From: Streptomyces sp. LS1784
GTDB taxonomy: Bacteria; Actinomycetota; Actinomycetes; Streptomycetales; Streptomycetaceae
Reading direction: 5' to 3'
Length of the DNA: 38,779 nt
NCBI RefSeq assembly: GCF_020103755.1
Contig: NZ_JAHSQD010000019.1
Coordinates: forward strand, 1-38,779
Part shown: piece after piece, positions 23,254 through 32,568 of the stretch
How positions within the stretch are numbered: position 1 is the first letter of the stretch
Layout of the letters: the number at the start of each line of letters is the position of its first letter
Notes under the pieces: model-generated
Told to the model about the DNA's origin: nothing
The model's input: the letters and a program-made list of their open reading frames with translations, nothing else
The model's database searches: none
Translations under genes and position numbers: made by a program

Positions 23254-23311
23254 CGTTCCGTACGGCGACGAATCCACCTGTCCTCTCGTCGCCGTGCGGA
23301 ACGGTCTTTTC
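23254..23311 (+). terminator. Intrinsic terminator/attenuator between malate synthase and AH_C genes
   Basis: An 18-bp stem is formed by 23254-23271 and 23286-23303 (one G-U pair) with a 14-nt loop. It is followed directly by GTCTTTTCC, one of the few hairpin-plus-T-tract structures in the window. It ends about 20 nt before the next gene's start, so it either ends the malate synthase transcript or attenuates read-through. Confidence 0.7.
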
Positions 23312-23329
23312 CACGTGAGGAGTTCACTC

Positions 23330-23731
23330 ATGACGCGCATGTTCTTCAACGGCCAGGCGATGGTCGGCGGCCCCTTCCACGCCAAGGTCGCCGACTCGCT
23401 GATCGGGCCGGCCCGGACCGCCCCCGGCTACCGCTTCTTCTCCATCGACCACAGCGGCGGGACGGACGTCTGTCCGGGACTGCTGGCCGACCCGGAGGCG
23501 GACACCGCCATCGAGGGCGAGCTGTACGACATCCCGCTGGAGCGGCTGCGGGACGTCATCCTGCCGGGCGAACCGCGGGAGCTGGAGCTGGGTGTCATCA
23601 AGCTGGAGGACGGCTCGGCCTGCCTGTCGATGCTGCTGGCCCGCGGCGAGGTCGAGCGCGGCGTGCATCGCGAGATCACCCACCACGGCGGCTGGCGTGC
23701 CTACCTCGCCACGATCGGGCGCGAGGCCTGA
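23330..23731 (+). CDS. Stand-alone allophanate hydrolase C-terminal-domain-like protein
   Basis: This 133-residue protein corresponds to the C-terminal (gamma-glutamylcyclotransferase-like) domain of allophanate hydrolase: FFNGQAMVGGPFHAK, GPARTAPGYRFFSI, EGELYDIPLERLRDVILP, ELELGVIKLEDGS and GGWRAYLATI. No amidase domain is encoded nearby. In full-length allophanate hydrolase this domain completes breakdown of the carboxycarbamate intermediate. The start at ATG 23330 has GTGAGGAG 7 nt upstream. Its place after malate synthase in the allantoin gene set suggests work on urea- or ureide-derived nitrogen compounds. The substrate is unknown. A terminator-like hairpin separates it from malate synthase. 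Confidence 0.78.
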   Translation: MTRMFFNGQAMVGGPFHAKVADSLIGPARTAPGYRFFSIDHSGGTDVCPGLLADPEADTAIEGELYDIPLERLRDVILPGEPRELELGVIKLEDGSACLSMLLARGEVERGVHREITHHGGWRAYLATIGREA

Positions 23732-23804
23732 CGGCGGGAGGCGCGACGCGGCACGGTGCGGCTCGCCTCGGCACGCCTCGCCGGGGATCGGCGCCGGAAC
23801 GGAT

Positions 23805-23831
23805 GACAGCTGACAACTTTCGTCAGCTGTT
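23805..23831. repeat. Intergenic palindromic element related to copies A-C, no TTTCGAAA core (copy D)
   Basis: A 9-bp stem, ACAGCTGAC (23806-23814) and GTCAGCTGT (23822-23830), has a 7-nt loop AACTTTC. It is followed by TAGCTGTTATCCGTC and further CCGTC/CTGTCA units to about 23875, the same vocabulary as elements A-C. It lies between the convergent AH_C-like and ArsR genes. Confidence 0.65.
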
Positions 23832-23871
23832 AGCTGTTATCCGTCCGCTGAAATCCGTCCACCGAAACCTG

Positions 23872-24912
23872 TCAGCCCCCCGCCGCGAGGTTCGGGCGCC
23901 CCGCCACCATCGCGTCGCCCAGCGGGCTGCGCCGGTACAGCACGCTGCGGCCGAGCCGGTTGCGCTCCAGCAGCCCGGCCTCCGCGAGCGCGCCCAGGTG
24001 ACGGCTGACCGCACCCGGGGTGACCCCGAGCCGGTGCGCCAGCTCCGTCGTGCTGGCCGGGGTCGCCAGCAGCGCCAGCAGCCTGGCCCTGGGGGCGCCG
24101 ATCAGTCCGGCCAGCGGCCCGTCGACCGCCGCCCGAGCTTCGGCGCCGGCGGGCCCCAGGCCCTCCGCCATCGTCGCCTTGCCGCGCGCCGGGTAGCAGA
24201 CCAGCGGCGGCCCGCCCTGGGTGACGTCGGTCTGCGCGCCGAGCCCGAACAGCGTCGGGATCAGCACCAGTCCGCGCCCGGCGACGTTCACCGTGGTGCC
24301 CACCGCCTTCACCGCCGGGTGCGGGTCGACGAGCCGCAGCACCCCGGCGTGCCAGCTCAGCCTGGCGTCGAGGTCCGCGAACAGCCCCTCCGCCCCGCGC
24401 TCCGAGAGCATCCGCCCCCGGTAGGCGATGTCCGCCTCCAGCACCGAGCGGGCGCGCGGCCACCAGGCGGGGGCGAGGCAGCGCGTCCAGTACGCCTCCA
24501 GCGCCTCGGCCGCCCGGGCGGCCAGCGCCGCCGGGTCGTCGATCAGCCCGGCCAGCACCGGCGGCAGCGGGCTCGGGTTCCCGCCGCCTCGGTAGGCCTC
24601 CAGCACGTCGGCCCGCACCACCTCCGGAGGGGTGGCCGCCAGCCGTGCCAGCTCGGCCGAGAAGTCCGGGCGGGGGCCGAGCGGACGCGGCGTCAGGAAG
24701 TCCGGCACGAAGCCGACCGGCGCGATCATCGACTCCAGCAGCGCGGTGTCCAGCGTCTCGTAGCGGTCCTGCCAGCCGGCGGTCCACGGCTGCTGCGCCG
24801 GGTAGCGCCCGGGCCAGTGGCGGGCGCGCAGGCTCAACACCGCCTCCTGCAGGGCGGAGTAGCCGAACCAGGTGGCGGCGAGGTCGTCGACGCCCAAGTG
24901 GAACTCGAACAT
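23872..24912 (-). CDS. ArsR-family regulator with DUF5937 domain
   Basis: This 346-residue protein has a C-terminal ArsR-type winged helix (about residues 270-335: LLALLATPASTTELAHRLGVTPGAVSRHLGALAEAGLLERNRLGRSVLY). The long N-terminal domain, starting MFEFHLGVDDLAATWFGYSALQEAV, is the DUF5937 module common in Streptomyces ArsR-like proteins. The start at ATG 24912 has no ribosome-binding site, but TTTACCGT lies close upstream, so a leaderless mRNA is likely. It diverges from an MFS exporter only 55 bp away and probably controls it. It has no evident link to the purine genes around it. Confidence 0.85.
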   Translation of the reverse strand: MFEFHLGVDDLAATWFGYSALQEAVLSLRARHWPGRYPAQQPWTAGWQDRYETLDTALLESMIAPVGFVPDFLTPRPLGPRPDFSAELARLAATPPEVVRADVLEAYRGGGNPSPLPPVLAGLIDDPAALAARAAEALEAYWTRCLAPAWWPRARSVLEADIAYRGRMLSERGAEGLFADLDARLSWHAGVLRLVDPHPAVKAVGTTVNVAGRGLVLIPTLFGLGAQTDVTQGGPPLVCYPARGKATMAEGLGPAGAEARAAVDGPLAGLIGAPRARLLALLATPASTTELAHRLGVTPGAVSRHLGALAEAGLLERNRLGRSVLYRRSPLGDAMVAGRPNLAAGG

Positions 24913-24967
24913 TGACCGCAACGGTAAAAGAGTTCCGCCACCGGGGGAAGCCCGCTGTCCTACTGCC

Positions 24968-26224
24968 ATGACCTCCACCGCGGTGCTTCCCTCGGCCGTC
25001 CGACGGCTGCTGCCGGCCGACCCCCTGCTGCGCAGGCTTGCCCTGATGAGCCTGGTGAACACCGTCGGCAACGGCCTGTTCGTGACCGTCAGCGTGCTGT
25101 TCCTGACCCGCTCCGTCGGTCTGACCCCGAGCCGGATCGCGCTCGGGCTGAGCGTGGCCGGCGTCTGCGGGGTGTTCGCCGGGGTGCCGATGGGCCGGCT
25201 CGCGGACCGGGTCGGCAGCAAGCGGCTGTTGATGGTGGTCGGGCCGCTGGAGGCGCTCGCCGTGCTCGGCTACGCCTTCGTGCACTCCTTCGCCGCCTTC
25301 GTCGCCCTGGCCTGTGTGGCGACGGTGCTGGAGCGCGGTGCGGCGGCGGTGCGCAGCGCCCTGATCGCCCGGACACTGCCGGCCGAGACCCAGGTGCGTT
25401 CGCGCTCGCTGCTGCGCTCGGTGATGAACGCGGGGCTGGTGGTCGGGTCCGGCGGTGCGGCGCTGGCGCTGCAGTCCGACAGCTACGCCGGGTACGTCAC
25501 CATGATGGTCCTGGACGCCGCGAGCTTCCTGGGCGCGACGGCACTGCTGGCCGGCCTGCCCGACCGTGACCCGACGGTCCGCCGGACGACCGGTCCGCAG
25601 GCCCCGGTGGCCCCGGTGGGACGGCGGACGGTGCTGCGCGACCGCCGCTACCTGCTGGTCACCGTGCTGCACGCGCTGCTGGAGCTCCAACTCCCGGTGC
25701 TCACCGTGGGGATCCCGCTGTGGATCGTGCTCGCGACGGACGCGCCGGCGGCGGTGGTCGCCGCGGTCGACGTGGTCAACTGCCTGCTGGTGGTGGTGTT
25801 CCAGGTGCGGGCGAGTCGCGGGGTGGACGACGTTCCGTCGGCGGCCCGGGCCTGTGCCCGGGGCGGCCTGCTGCTGGCGGGCGGCTGCCTGCTCTACGCG
25901 GCGGCGGGGTCGGGCCCGGCGGCGGTCGCCACCGCGGCGGTCCTGGTGGGTGCCCTGGTGCACAGCCTCGGCGAGCTGCTCACCTCCGCGGGCGGTTGGA
26001 CGCTGAGCCTGGACCTGGCCGATCCGCGGTCCCACGGCGAGTACCAGGGCGTGTTCATGAGCGGCCAGGCGGCGGCCCACGTGATCGGGCCGCTGGTGAT
26101 CAGCCTGACCGTGGTCGCCCACGGCGCGGTCGGCTGGGCCGTCCTGGCCGGGGTGTTCGTCCTCGCGGGCGCCGCTCTCCAGGCTGCCGTCCGGCACACG
26201 GAGCAACCGGCTGCCATCGGCTGA
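24968..26224 (+). CDS. MFS transporter
   Basis: This 418-residue major facilitator protein has about 12 hydrophobic segments. The loop 2-3 motif is visible as GVPMGRLADRVGSKRLL (the G-x-L-a-D-r-x-G-x-r/k-x-x-l signature), with a mid-protein cytoplasmic loop near residues 200-225. It is most like drug/proton antiporter-type MFS permeases. The ATG at 24968 lies close to a CCTACT -10-like element, so it may be leaderless. It is divergent from the ArsR regulator and followed by two terminator hairpins. Substrate unknown. Confidence 0.88.
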   Translation: MTSTAVLPSAVRRLLPADPLLRRLALMSLVNTVGNGLFVTVSVLFLTRSVGLTPSRIALGLSVAGVCGVFAGVPMGRLADRVGSKRLLMVVGPLEALAVLGYAFVHSFAAFVALACVATVLERGAAAVRSALIARTLPAETQVRSRSLLRSVMNAGLVVGSGGAALALQSDSYAGYVTMMVLDAASFLGATALLAGLPDRDPTVRRTTGPQAPVAPVGRRTVLRDRRYLLVTVLHALLELQLPVLTVGIPLWIVLATDAPAAVVAAVDVVNCLLVVVFQVRASRGVDDVPSAARACARGGLLLAGGCLLYAAAGSGPAAVATAAVLVGALVHSLGELLTSAGGWTLSLDLADPRSHGEYQGVFMSGQAAAHVIGPLVISLTVVAHGAVGWAVLAGVFVLAGAALQAAVRHTEQPAAIG

Positions 26225-26323
26225 CCACGAACCCGCCGACCACGAACCCGCTGTCCACGAGCCCCCGGTCCGCGGCCCCCTCCGCGGCCCCCCGATCCGC
26301 GGTTCCCTCCGCGGCCCCCTGAT
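26225..26323. repeat. Degenerate 15/12-nt tandem repeat after the MFS gene
   Basis: Seven GC-rich units begin CC(A/G)CG: three of CCACGAACCCGCCGA type (15 nt), then CCGCGGCCCCCT types of 12 or 15 nt. They start directly after the stop codon and end at the terminator hairpin. Confidence 0.6.
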
Positions 26324-26326
26324 CGT

Positions 26327-26361
26327 CCGGCCCGCTTCCCACGGGGGTGGGAGCGGGCCGG
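26327..26361. terminator. Terminator hairpin 1 between MFS and 8-oxoguanine deaminase genes
   Basis: CCGGCCCGCTTCCC (26327-26340) pairs with GGGAGCGGGCCGG (26349-26361) with one G-U, and a short loop. It lies between convergent genes. Confidence 0.65.
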
Positions 26362-26372
26362 AGGCACGCCAC

Positions 26373-26403
26373 GGCCCCGGACCCTCGCCGTGGGTCCGGG
26401 GCC
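26373..26403. terminator. Terminator hairpin 2 between MFS and 8-oxoguanine deaminase genes
   Basis: GGCCCCGGACCC (26373-26384) pairs perfectly with GGGTCCGGGGCC (26392-26403) around a 7-nt loop. It probably acts on both convergent transcripts. Confidence 0.7.
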
Positions 26404-26480
26404 ACGGTCCGTACACCCGCCGGGGTGGACGGAGTCCGGGGGCGCACCGTCCCTGGGCGCCCCCGGAGTGCGGGTGGGCG

Positions 26481-27866
<1,386 letters not shown>

Positions 27867-27933
27867 GGGGTGACTCCTATGGGGGAGGGCTGGGAGGGGC
27901 GCGCACCGAAGGGCGCACGCCCTCCCCGGCCGG

Positions 27934-29397
27934 TCAGGACGGTGTCGCCGTCGGCACCGTCGCGCCGGAGGCCTGGCCGGACGTGGTATGGCGGGCGGTC
28001 CCGACGTGGTGGAAGAGCAGGTTGAGCAGGACGGCCATCACGGAGCCGGCCGAGATCCCCGAGTGCATCAGGGTCCTTACGGCCTCCGGGAAGGAGTCGT
28101 AGAACGTCGGCACGGCGATCGGGATGATGCCGACACCGAGTGAGACCGACACCAGGATGGTGTTCGAGCCGGACTCCATCCCCGCCTCCGCGAGGGTGCG
28201 GATGCCGCTGGCCGCGACCGTGCCGAAGAGCACGATCCCGGCGCCGCCGAGGACGGGCTGCGGTACCAGGGAGACGAGCGAGCCCAGCACGGGGAACAGC
28301 CCCAGCAGGACCAGGATGGCTCCGCCGGCCGCGACCACGTAGCGGCTGCGGATCCTCGTCAGCGCCACCAGCCCGATGTTCTGGGCGAAGGCGCTGGCGG
28401 CGAAGCCGTTGAAGACGGGACTGAGCGCGGTGGCCAGACCGTCGGCCCGCAGGCCGGCGGCGAGGGTGGGCTCGTCCGCCTCGCGATCGACGATCTTGCC
28501 GAGGGCGAGCATGTCGGCGGTGGACTCGGTCATCGAGACCATCATGACGATGCACATCGAGACGATCGCGGCGGCGTCGAACATCGGCGCGCCGAAGTGG
28601 AACGGGGAGGGGAGCGAGAAGACGTTCGCGTCCTTGACCGCGCCGAAGTCGGCGAGCCCCAGCGGGAAGGCGATCAGGGTGCCGAGCGCCAAGCCGATGA
28701 GCAGCGACAGCTGCTGCCAGAAACCGTGCAGCAGCCGGTTGCAGAGCACCACCGCGACGAGGGTGATCGCGGCGAGGCCGATGGCCCGCATGGAGCCGTA
28801 CCCGGGGGCGCCCGGCGAGCCGCCGCGCGCCCAGTTGACCGCCACCGGAAGCAGGGACACCCCGATGAGGGTGATCACGGTGCCCTGGACGACCGGGGGG
28901 AAGAACCGGATGAGCTTGCAGAAGTACGGTGCCGCGAGGAAGCACAGGAGCCCCGCGACGATCACCGATCCGAAGATCACCGGGAGGGCGTCCTTCGGTC
29001 CGTGCTCCTTCGCTATGGCGATCATGGGCGCGACCCCCGCGAAGGAGACGCCGTTCACGAACGGCAGTCGCGCGCCGATCTTCCAGATGCCGAGCGTCTG
29101 GAGGAGGGTGGCCAGTCCGGCGGTGAACAGGCTGGCCGAGATGAGCAGGGCGAGTTCGGCGGCGGAGAGCCCGACGCCGGCGCCGACGATGAGCGGGGGT
29201 GCGACGACCCCCGCGTACATCGCGGCGACGTGCTGGAGTCCGGTGGAGAACAGCTTCACCGGGGGCAGCAACTCGTCCACGGGGTGGGTCCCGGGCCGGG
29301 GCGGCTCGCCGGGGAGGTGTGCCGACACGCCGTCCGGGCCGTGCGCTCTTTCCGGGGTGGAACCGCCGTCTGTACTGCTGGTGTTGCTGGGTGCCAT
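27934..29397 (-). CDS. NCS2 purine (xanthine/urate) permease
   Basis: This 487-residue membrane symporter of the nucleobase:cation symporter-2 family has about 12-14 hydrophobic segments. It carries the family Q-H motif in TM1 (GLQHVAAMYAGVVAPPLIVG) and the signature QNIGLVALTRIRSRYV. A Gln at the first signature position is typical of xanthine/urate rather than uracil carriers. The ATG at 29397 has GAGGGG 5 nt upstream and follows a hydrophilic N-tail. It lies between 8-oxoguanine deaminase and uricase on the same strand, so it probably imports urate or xanthine for this pathway. Confidence 0.9.
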   Translation of the reverse strand: MAPSNTSSTDGGSTPERAHGPDGVSAHLPGEPPRPGTHPVDELLPPVKLFSTGLQHVAAMYAGVVAPPLIVGAGVGLSAAELALLISASLFTAGLATLLQTLGIWKIGARLPFVNGVSFAGVAPMIAIAKEHGPKDALPVIFGSVIVAGLLCFLAAPYFCKLIRFFPPVVQGTVITLIGVSLLPVAVNWARGGSPGAPGYGSMRAIGLAAITLVAVVLCNRLLHGFWQQLSLLIGLALGTLIAFPLGLADFGAVKDANVFSLPSPFHFGAPMFDAAAIVSMCIVMMVSMTESTADMLALGKIVDREADEPTLAAGLRADGLATALSPVFNGFAASAFAQNIGLVALTRIRSRYVVAAGGAILVLLGLFPVLGSLVSLVPQPVLGGAGIVLFGTVAASGIRTLAEAGMESGSNTILVSVSLGVGIIPIAVPTFYDSFPEAVRTLMHSGISAGSVMAVLLNLLFHHVGTARHTTSGQASGATVPTATPS

Positions 29398-29713
29398 GTC
29401 GAGCCCCTCTTGTGCCCGTGGCTCCCGGCGCGCCCGTGGCGCTGGAGTGCGGCTGGTGCTGGTGTGACCGAGAGCGGGACGGCGGTGCAAGGATCCCTCG
29501 GCCGGCCTCTCCAGTGCCCCGGGCCGGCCGCCGCGAGGCAGACACGAACTCCGGTGGGTGGGGGTGGGGGTGGAGAAACTGCTGGTACGGATGGAACGCG
29601 CGGTGGTGCGGTGGTGGGGTCGGTGGAGCGGCCCGCCCGGACTCGACCGGCCCGTGGGGACCGGAGGGTGCGGCGATTCCGGGCGGTGTCCACCTGGTGG
29701 TGGGGCGGGGAGG
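29398..29713. other. Gap between uricase and permease genes, with G-run tract
   Basis: No coding frame or clear operator is seen. On the plus strand, 29553-29573 contains consecutive G-runs (GG, GGG, GGGGG, GGGGG, GG, each separated by a single T), a potential G-quadruplex. The permease promoter must lie here on the minus strand, but no convincing hexamer pair was identified. Confidence 0.4.
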
Positions 29714-30634
29714 TCAGGCGACCGGGATGACCGGGACGACGCCCTCGCGGTGCACGGTGCCCTCGATCAGGCCGTACATGCGGTCCGCGGCGAAGTAGAC
29801 CTCGTTGTCGTTCTTGAGGCCGAACGGCTCCAGGTCGACCAGGAAGTGGTGCTTGTTGGGCAGTTCGAGCCGGACCTCGTCCACCTCGGCGCGGTTGTTG
29901 AGGACCCGGGTGCCCATCGCGTGCAGGGTCTGCTGCAGCGAGTAGGAGTAGGTCTCGGCGAAGGCCTCCAGCATGTGCCGCTTCACCTGGGTGTAGGAGC
30001 GGTTCCAGTTGGGCTGGGCCTCGCCGTCCCTGCCGCTGTAGCCGAACTTCCAGCGGGCGGTGACCTGGGTGGCGAGGATGCGGTCGTAGGATTCCTGGAG
30101 GGTGGTGTAGCCGTCCTTGATGTAGCCCCAGAACTCCGAGTTGGTGGAGTTCAGGACGACCAGGTCCTTCAGGCCGGAGATCACCTGGACGGACTCGCCG
30201 TCGTAGACGATCTCGCTGGTGCGGGTCTCCTGGCCGCTGCGGACGAAGGAGTGGCCGACCTCCTCCGAGCCGATGAAGCGGGCCGAGCTGTCCGGGGTCC
30301 GGATCCGCTCCCAGGCGTACTCCTCGATCCGGATCCGGGCGCTGTGCACGACGCCGCGCTCGGTGTCGTCGACGAAGTGGCGCGCCAGGAGGATGCCGAA
30401 GGCCTCGGCCGACTCGATGCCGTACTTCTTGGCGAAGGCGTAGACGGTGTTCTTGGTGGTGTCGGTGGGAAGGCAGTTGGCGTTGGACCCCGTGAGGTGG
30501 ACGTCCTCGAACTCGCCGCGGAGCGAGACCGAGACGTTCAGGTCCTTGATCTCGTGCCGGGTGGAGTCGCGGTGGATCCGGACGATGCGGCTCTCCGCCT
30601 TGCCGTACTGGTTCTGGCCGAGCACGTGGGCCAT
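29714..30634 (-). CDS. uox: Urate oxidase (uricase)
   Basis: This 306-residue cofactor-free uricase has the N-terminal YGKAESRIVRI with the catalytic Lys, LPTDTTKNTVYAFAKK with the catalytic Thr, ILARHFVDD, Arg/Gln ligands in the second half, and the C-terminal signature LPNKHHFLVDL. It oxidises urate to 5-hydroxyisourate and H2O2. The ATG at 30634 has AGGAG 7 nt upstream. It is 32 nt after the HIU hydrolase gene, in the same operon (OHCU decarboxylase, HIU hydrolase, uricase), so the three steps from urate to (S)-allantoin are encoded together. Confidence 0.95.
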   Translation of the reverse strand: MAHVLGQNQYGKAESRIVRIHRDSTRHEIKDLNVSVSLRGEFEDVHLTGSNANCLPTDTTKNTVYAFAKKYGIESAEAFGILLARHFVDDTERGVVHSARIRIEEYAWERIRTPDSSARFIGSEEVGHSFVRSGQETRTSEIVYDGESVQVISGLKDLVVLNSTNSEFWGYIKDGYTTLQESYDRILATQVTARWKFGYSGRDGEAQPNWNRSYTQVKRHMLEAFAETYSYSLQQTLHAMGTRVLNNRAEVDEVRLELPNKHHFLVDLEPFGLKNDNEVYFAADRMYGLIEGTVHREGVVPVIPVA

Positions 30635-30666
30635 GACGTGGCTCCTAAGCTTTCAAGGTCGGTCCA

Positions 30667-31002
30667 CTAGCTTCCGCGGTAGACCGAGTATCCGAACGGG
30701 TTGAGCAGCAACGGCACGTGGTAGTGGTGCTGTTCGGGCGCGACCGTGAAGACGATCGAGACCTCGGGGAAGAACGGCGGCTCGGAGGACTTGAGCGCGT
30801 GGTAAGCGCCGGTGTCGAAGAGCAGCCGGACGACCGAGCCCGCCTCCACGGCCGGCAGGTCCTTGGCCCGGCCGTCGGAGTCCGTGGCGGAGGTGCCGAG
30901 CACCTGCCAGCCACCCTCGGTTTGCAGTGCGAGCTCGACCGGGACGCCCTCGGCCGGGTGGCCGAGGCTGGTGTCGAGCACGTGGGTGGAGATGCCAGTC
31001 AT
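30667..31002 (-). CDS. uraH: 5-hydroxyisourate hydrolase
   Basis: This 111-residue transthyretin-like HIU hydrolase begins with THVLDTSLGHPAEGVPV (active-site His) and ends with the hallmark YRGS; the internal HHYHVPLLLNPFGYS strand holds further active-site His residues. It hydrolyses 5-hydroxyisourate to OHCU. The start at ATG 31002 has a weak AAGG site. It sits between the OHCU decarboxylase gene (95-nt gap) and uricase. Confidence 0.95.
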   Translation of the reverse strand: MTGISTHVLDTSLGHPAEGVPVELALQTEGGWQVLGTSATDSDGRAKDLPAVEAGSVVRLLFDTGAYHALKSSEPPFFPEVSIVFTVAPEQHHYHVPLLLNPFGYSVYRGS

Positions 31003-31097
31003 GGGTGGAGTGACCTTACTGATGGCAGAAGTGATGGTGCGTCAGTTTCCTGATGGGGCAACCGGAACGATTCGGTGCGAAACAAACTGGCGGATTG

Positions 31098-31601
31098 TCA
31101 GGGCGCATCGAGCAGGCGGTTGAGCCGGATGTCGTTGATCTTGCACAGCTCCCCTCGGACGATCTCCGCCTCGGTGGCGGCGTCGTTGGGGTGGCGATCG
31201 CGCAGGGCGGCGAGCATCCCGACCGCGGTGCGGCCGGTCGCGCAGATCAGGAACACATGGCCGAACTTGGCCTCGTAGGCGGCGTTGGCCTCGTGTAGTT
31301 CGTCGAGGATCGCCTGGTTCACGCCCTGGATTCCGGCCTGTTCGCGCTCGGAGGTGGCGTCGCCCGCCATGGGCTCGCCGATCCGGGCGTGGCCGGCCAT
31401 CGCGTCGCGCAGATCCTCGGTCGTCAGTGACGCCATGGCCGCCGAATTGGCGGCGAGCAGGGCCTCACGGTCGGACCAGGGTCGGGCCTCCACGATCGCG
31501 GCGGCCCAGCGGGGGCTGGAGCATACCTCCAGCAGGATCTCTTCCAACTCCGCGGCGTCGGCCGCGGCCAGGGCGTCAAGGGTGTGGGGATGGTTGGTCA
31601 C
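31098..31601 (-). CDS. uraD: OHCU decarboxylase (2-oxo-4-hydroxy-4-carboxy-5-ureidoimidazoline decarboxylase)
   Basis: This 167-residue helical decarboxylase has the catalytic His in GHARIGEP (about residue 71), followed by SEREQAGI and the FGHVFLICATGR strand typical of the family. It produces (S)-allantoin stereospecifically. The GTG at 31601 is chosen because AGGAGGT lies 6 nt upstream; the longer frame reads through the promoter. It is the first gene of the urate operon, and its promoter carries an AllR-type box. Confidence 0.93.
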   Translation of the reverse strand: MTNHPHTLDALAAADAAELEEILLEVCSSPRWAAAIVEARPWSDREALLAANSAAMASLTTEDLRDAMAGHARIGEPMAGDATSEREQAGIQGVNQAILDELHEANAAYEAKFGHVFLICATGRTAVGMLAALRDRHPNDAATEAEIVRGELCKINDIRLNRLLDAP

Positions 31602-31635
31602 GAGTGGACCTCCTGAAGAGTGGTGCCACCCGGAA

Positions 31636-31676
31636 AAGCTAGATCGGCCCCACCCGGCCGTCAACACTTTGTTGAA
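31636..31676 (-). promoter_or_regulatory. AllR-type box and promoter of the urate operon
   Basis: On the minus strand TTCAACAAAGTGTTGAC (31676-31660) contains in its right arm the -35 TTGACG (31664-31659). A TAGCTT -10 (31641-31636) lies 17 nt further on. Repressor binding would cover the -35. The start codon is 34 nt beyond the -10. Confidence 0.75.
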
Positions 31677-31744
31677 CGGTTGGTGGTTACGTTTTGAACC
31701 GGGCCGCGGTGCCGGGCCCTTTCGTGTGCGATTCGCCAAGTGTG

Positions 31745-31784
31745 CCCCGCCGCAGGCCGATCCAGTCCTGCCATGCCGGCGGGG
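31745..31784 (-). terminator. Terminator hairpin after the HTH/thiamine-binding pair
   Basis: CCCCGCCG (31745-31752) pairs with CGGCGGGG (31777-31784), with an inner CAGG/CCTG stem. It lies downstream of the minus-strand gene ending at 31848 and upstream of the urate promoter. Confidence 0.5.
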
Positions 31785-31847
31785 TCACCCGTTCGGAAGC
31801 CCCCGGAATGGGGTCGCATGCGCCCCGGAGGGCGCCGAACCGGGGCG

Positions 31848-32228
31848 TCAGGACGACTTCGCGCCGTCCTGGCGGTTCAGGTAGTTGTACACGGTGAAGC
31901 GGCTGACGCCCAGAGCCGAGGCGACGGTCTCCACGCCGTGGCGGACGGTGAAGGCGCCGCGCTCCTCCAGGAGGGCGACGACTCGCTGCTTCTCCAGTCG
32001 GTCGAGCTCGGCCAGCGGGCGGCCGTCGAACTGGCGGGTCATCTCGGCGAGCAGTCGGTCCAGTGCGCTGCCCAGGTGCGGCAGTCGGACGGCCAGGGCC
32101 GGGACGCCCTCCCACTCCAGGACCACGTCGTCGGGCTTCGCCTCGTCCAGCGGGACGGGCGTCGCGCCGACCGCGGCCAGCAGCGGCTTCACCGCCGCGG
32201 CGAGCGGGTGTTCCACGTTCTCGGTCAC
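31848..32228 (-). CDS. Helix-turn-helix (HTH_22/DauR-like) protein
   Basis: In this 126-residue protein the last 50 residues, KQRVVALLEERGAFTVRHGVETVASALGVSRFTVYNYLN, match the C-terminal HTH of YheO/DauR-type regulators. The N-terminal part (LAAAVKPLLAAVGATPVPLDEAKPDDVVLEWEG) is unassigned and lacks the PAS-like YheO domain. It overlaps the upstream thiamine-binding-like gene by 4 nt, so the pair is co-translated. The same arrangement next to urate genes is familiar in Streptomyces. It may be a local regulator; its target is unknown. Confidence 0.75.
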   Translation of the reverse strand: MTENVEHPLAAAVKPLLAAVGATPVPLDEAKPDDVVLEWEGVPALAVRLPHLGSALDRLLAEMTRQFDGRPLAELDRLEKQRVVALLEERGAFTVRHGVETVASALGVSRFTVYNYLNRQDGAKSS

Positions 32229-32479
32229 GGCGTACCGCCCTCCTCGCCCAGCAGGCTGACCTGGACCGAGATCCGGGTCGCCCCGGCGTCCAGGGTCTCC
32301 TTGAGCAGCTTGGTCACCGCGGCGAGGACCTGCTCGGCCTCACCCTCGGCGCCGGTGCCGAAGGGGCCGACCGACACGGCCAGGCCGGCCTCGTCGACGG
32401 CCTTGCGGGCCGCCGCGGCGTGCTCCGGGAACGTGTCCAGTTCGAACGGTTCTGTCGTGAACTCCACCATCAATCGCAC
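32225..32479 (-). CDS. Thiamine-binding (MTH1187/YkoF-like) family protein
   Basis: This 84-residue ferredoxin-fold protein of the thiamine-binding/DUF77 family reads LMVEFTTEPFELDTFPEHA, then GLAVSVGPFGTGAEGEAEQVL and GATRISVQVSLL. The GTG at 32479 is 6 nt after a TACAGT -10-like element, suggesting a leaderless mRNA; ATG 32470 is the alternative. Its stop overlaps the start of the HTH gene. Family members bind thiamine or related ligands. Thiamine diphosphate is the cofactor of glyoxylate carboligase, which would make a link with this pathway sensible, but that is inference. Confidence 0.72.
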   Translation of the reverse strand: MRLMVEFTTEPFELDTFPEHAAAARKAVDEAGLAVSVGPFGTGAEGEAEQVLAAVTKLLKETLDAGATRISVQVSLLGEEGGTP

Positions 32480-32568
32480 GAGGTCACTGTAGCGAGCAGG
32501 TGTGCGGGCGGGCAGGGGCCGGGTGATCGAACGGTCCGGCCCCCTGGGGCGGCGCACGCCCAGGCTTC

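Noticed and set aside
20294..23314. A 1006-codon open frame on the minus strand
   Set aside because: It is antisense to malate synthase and out of frame with allR; composition is shadow-like.
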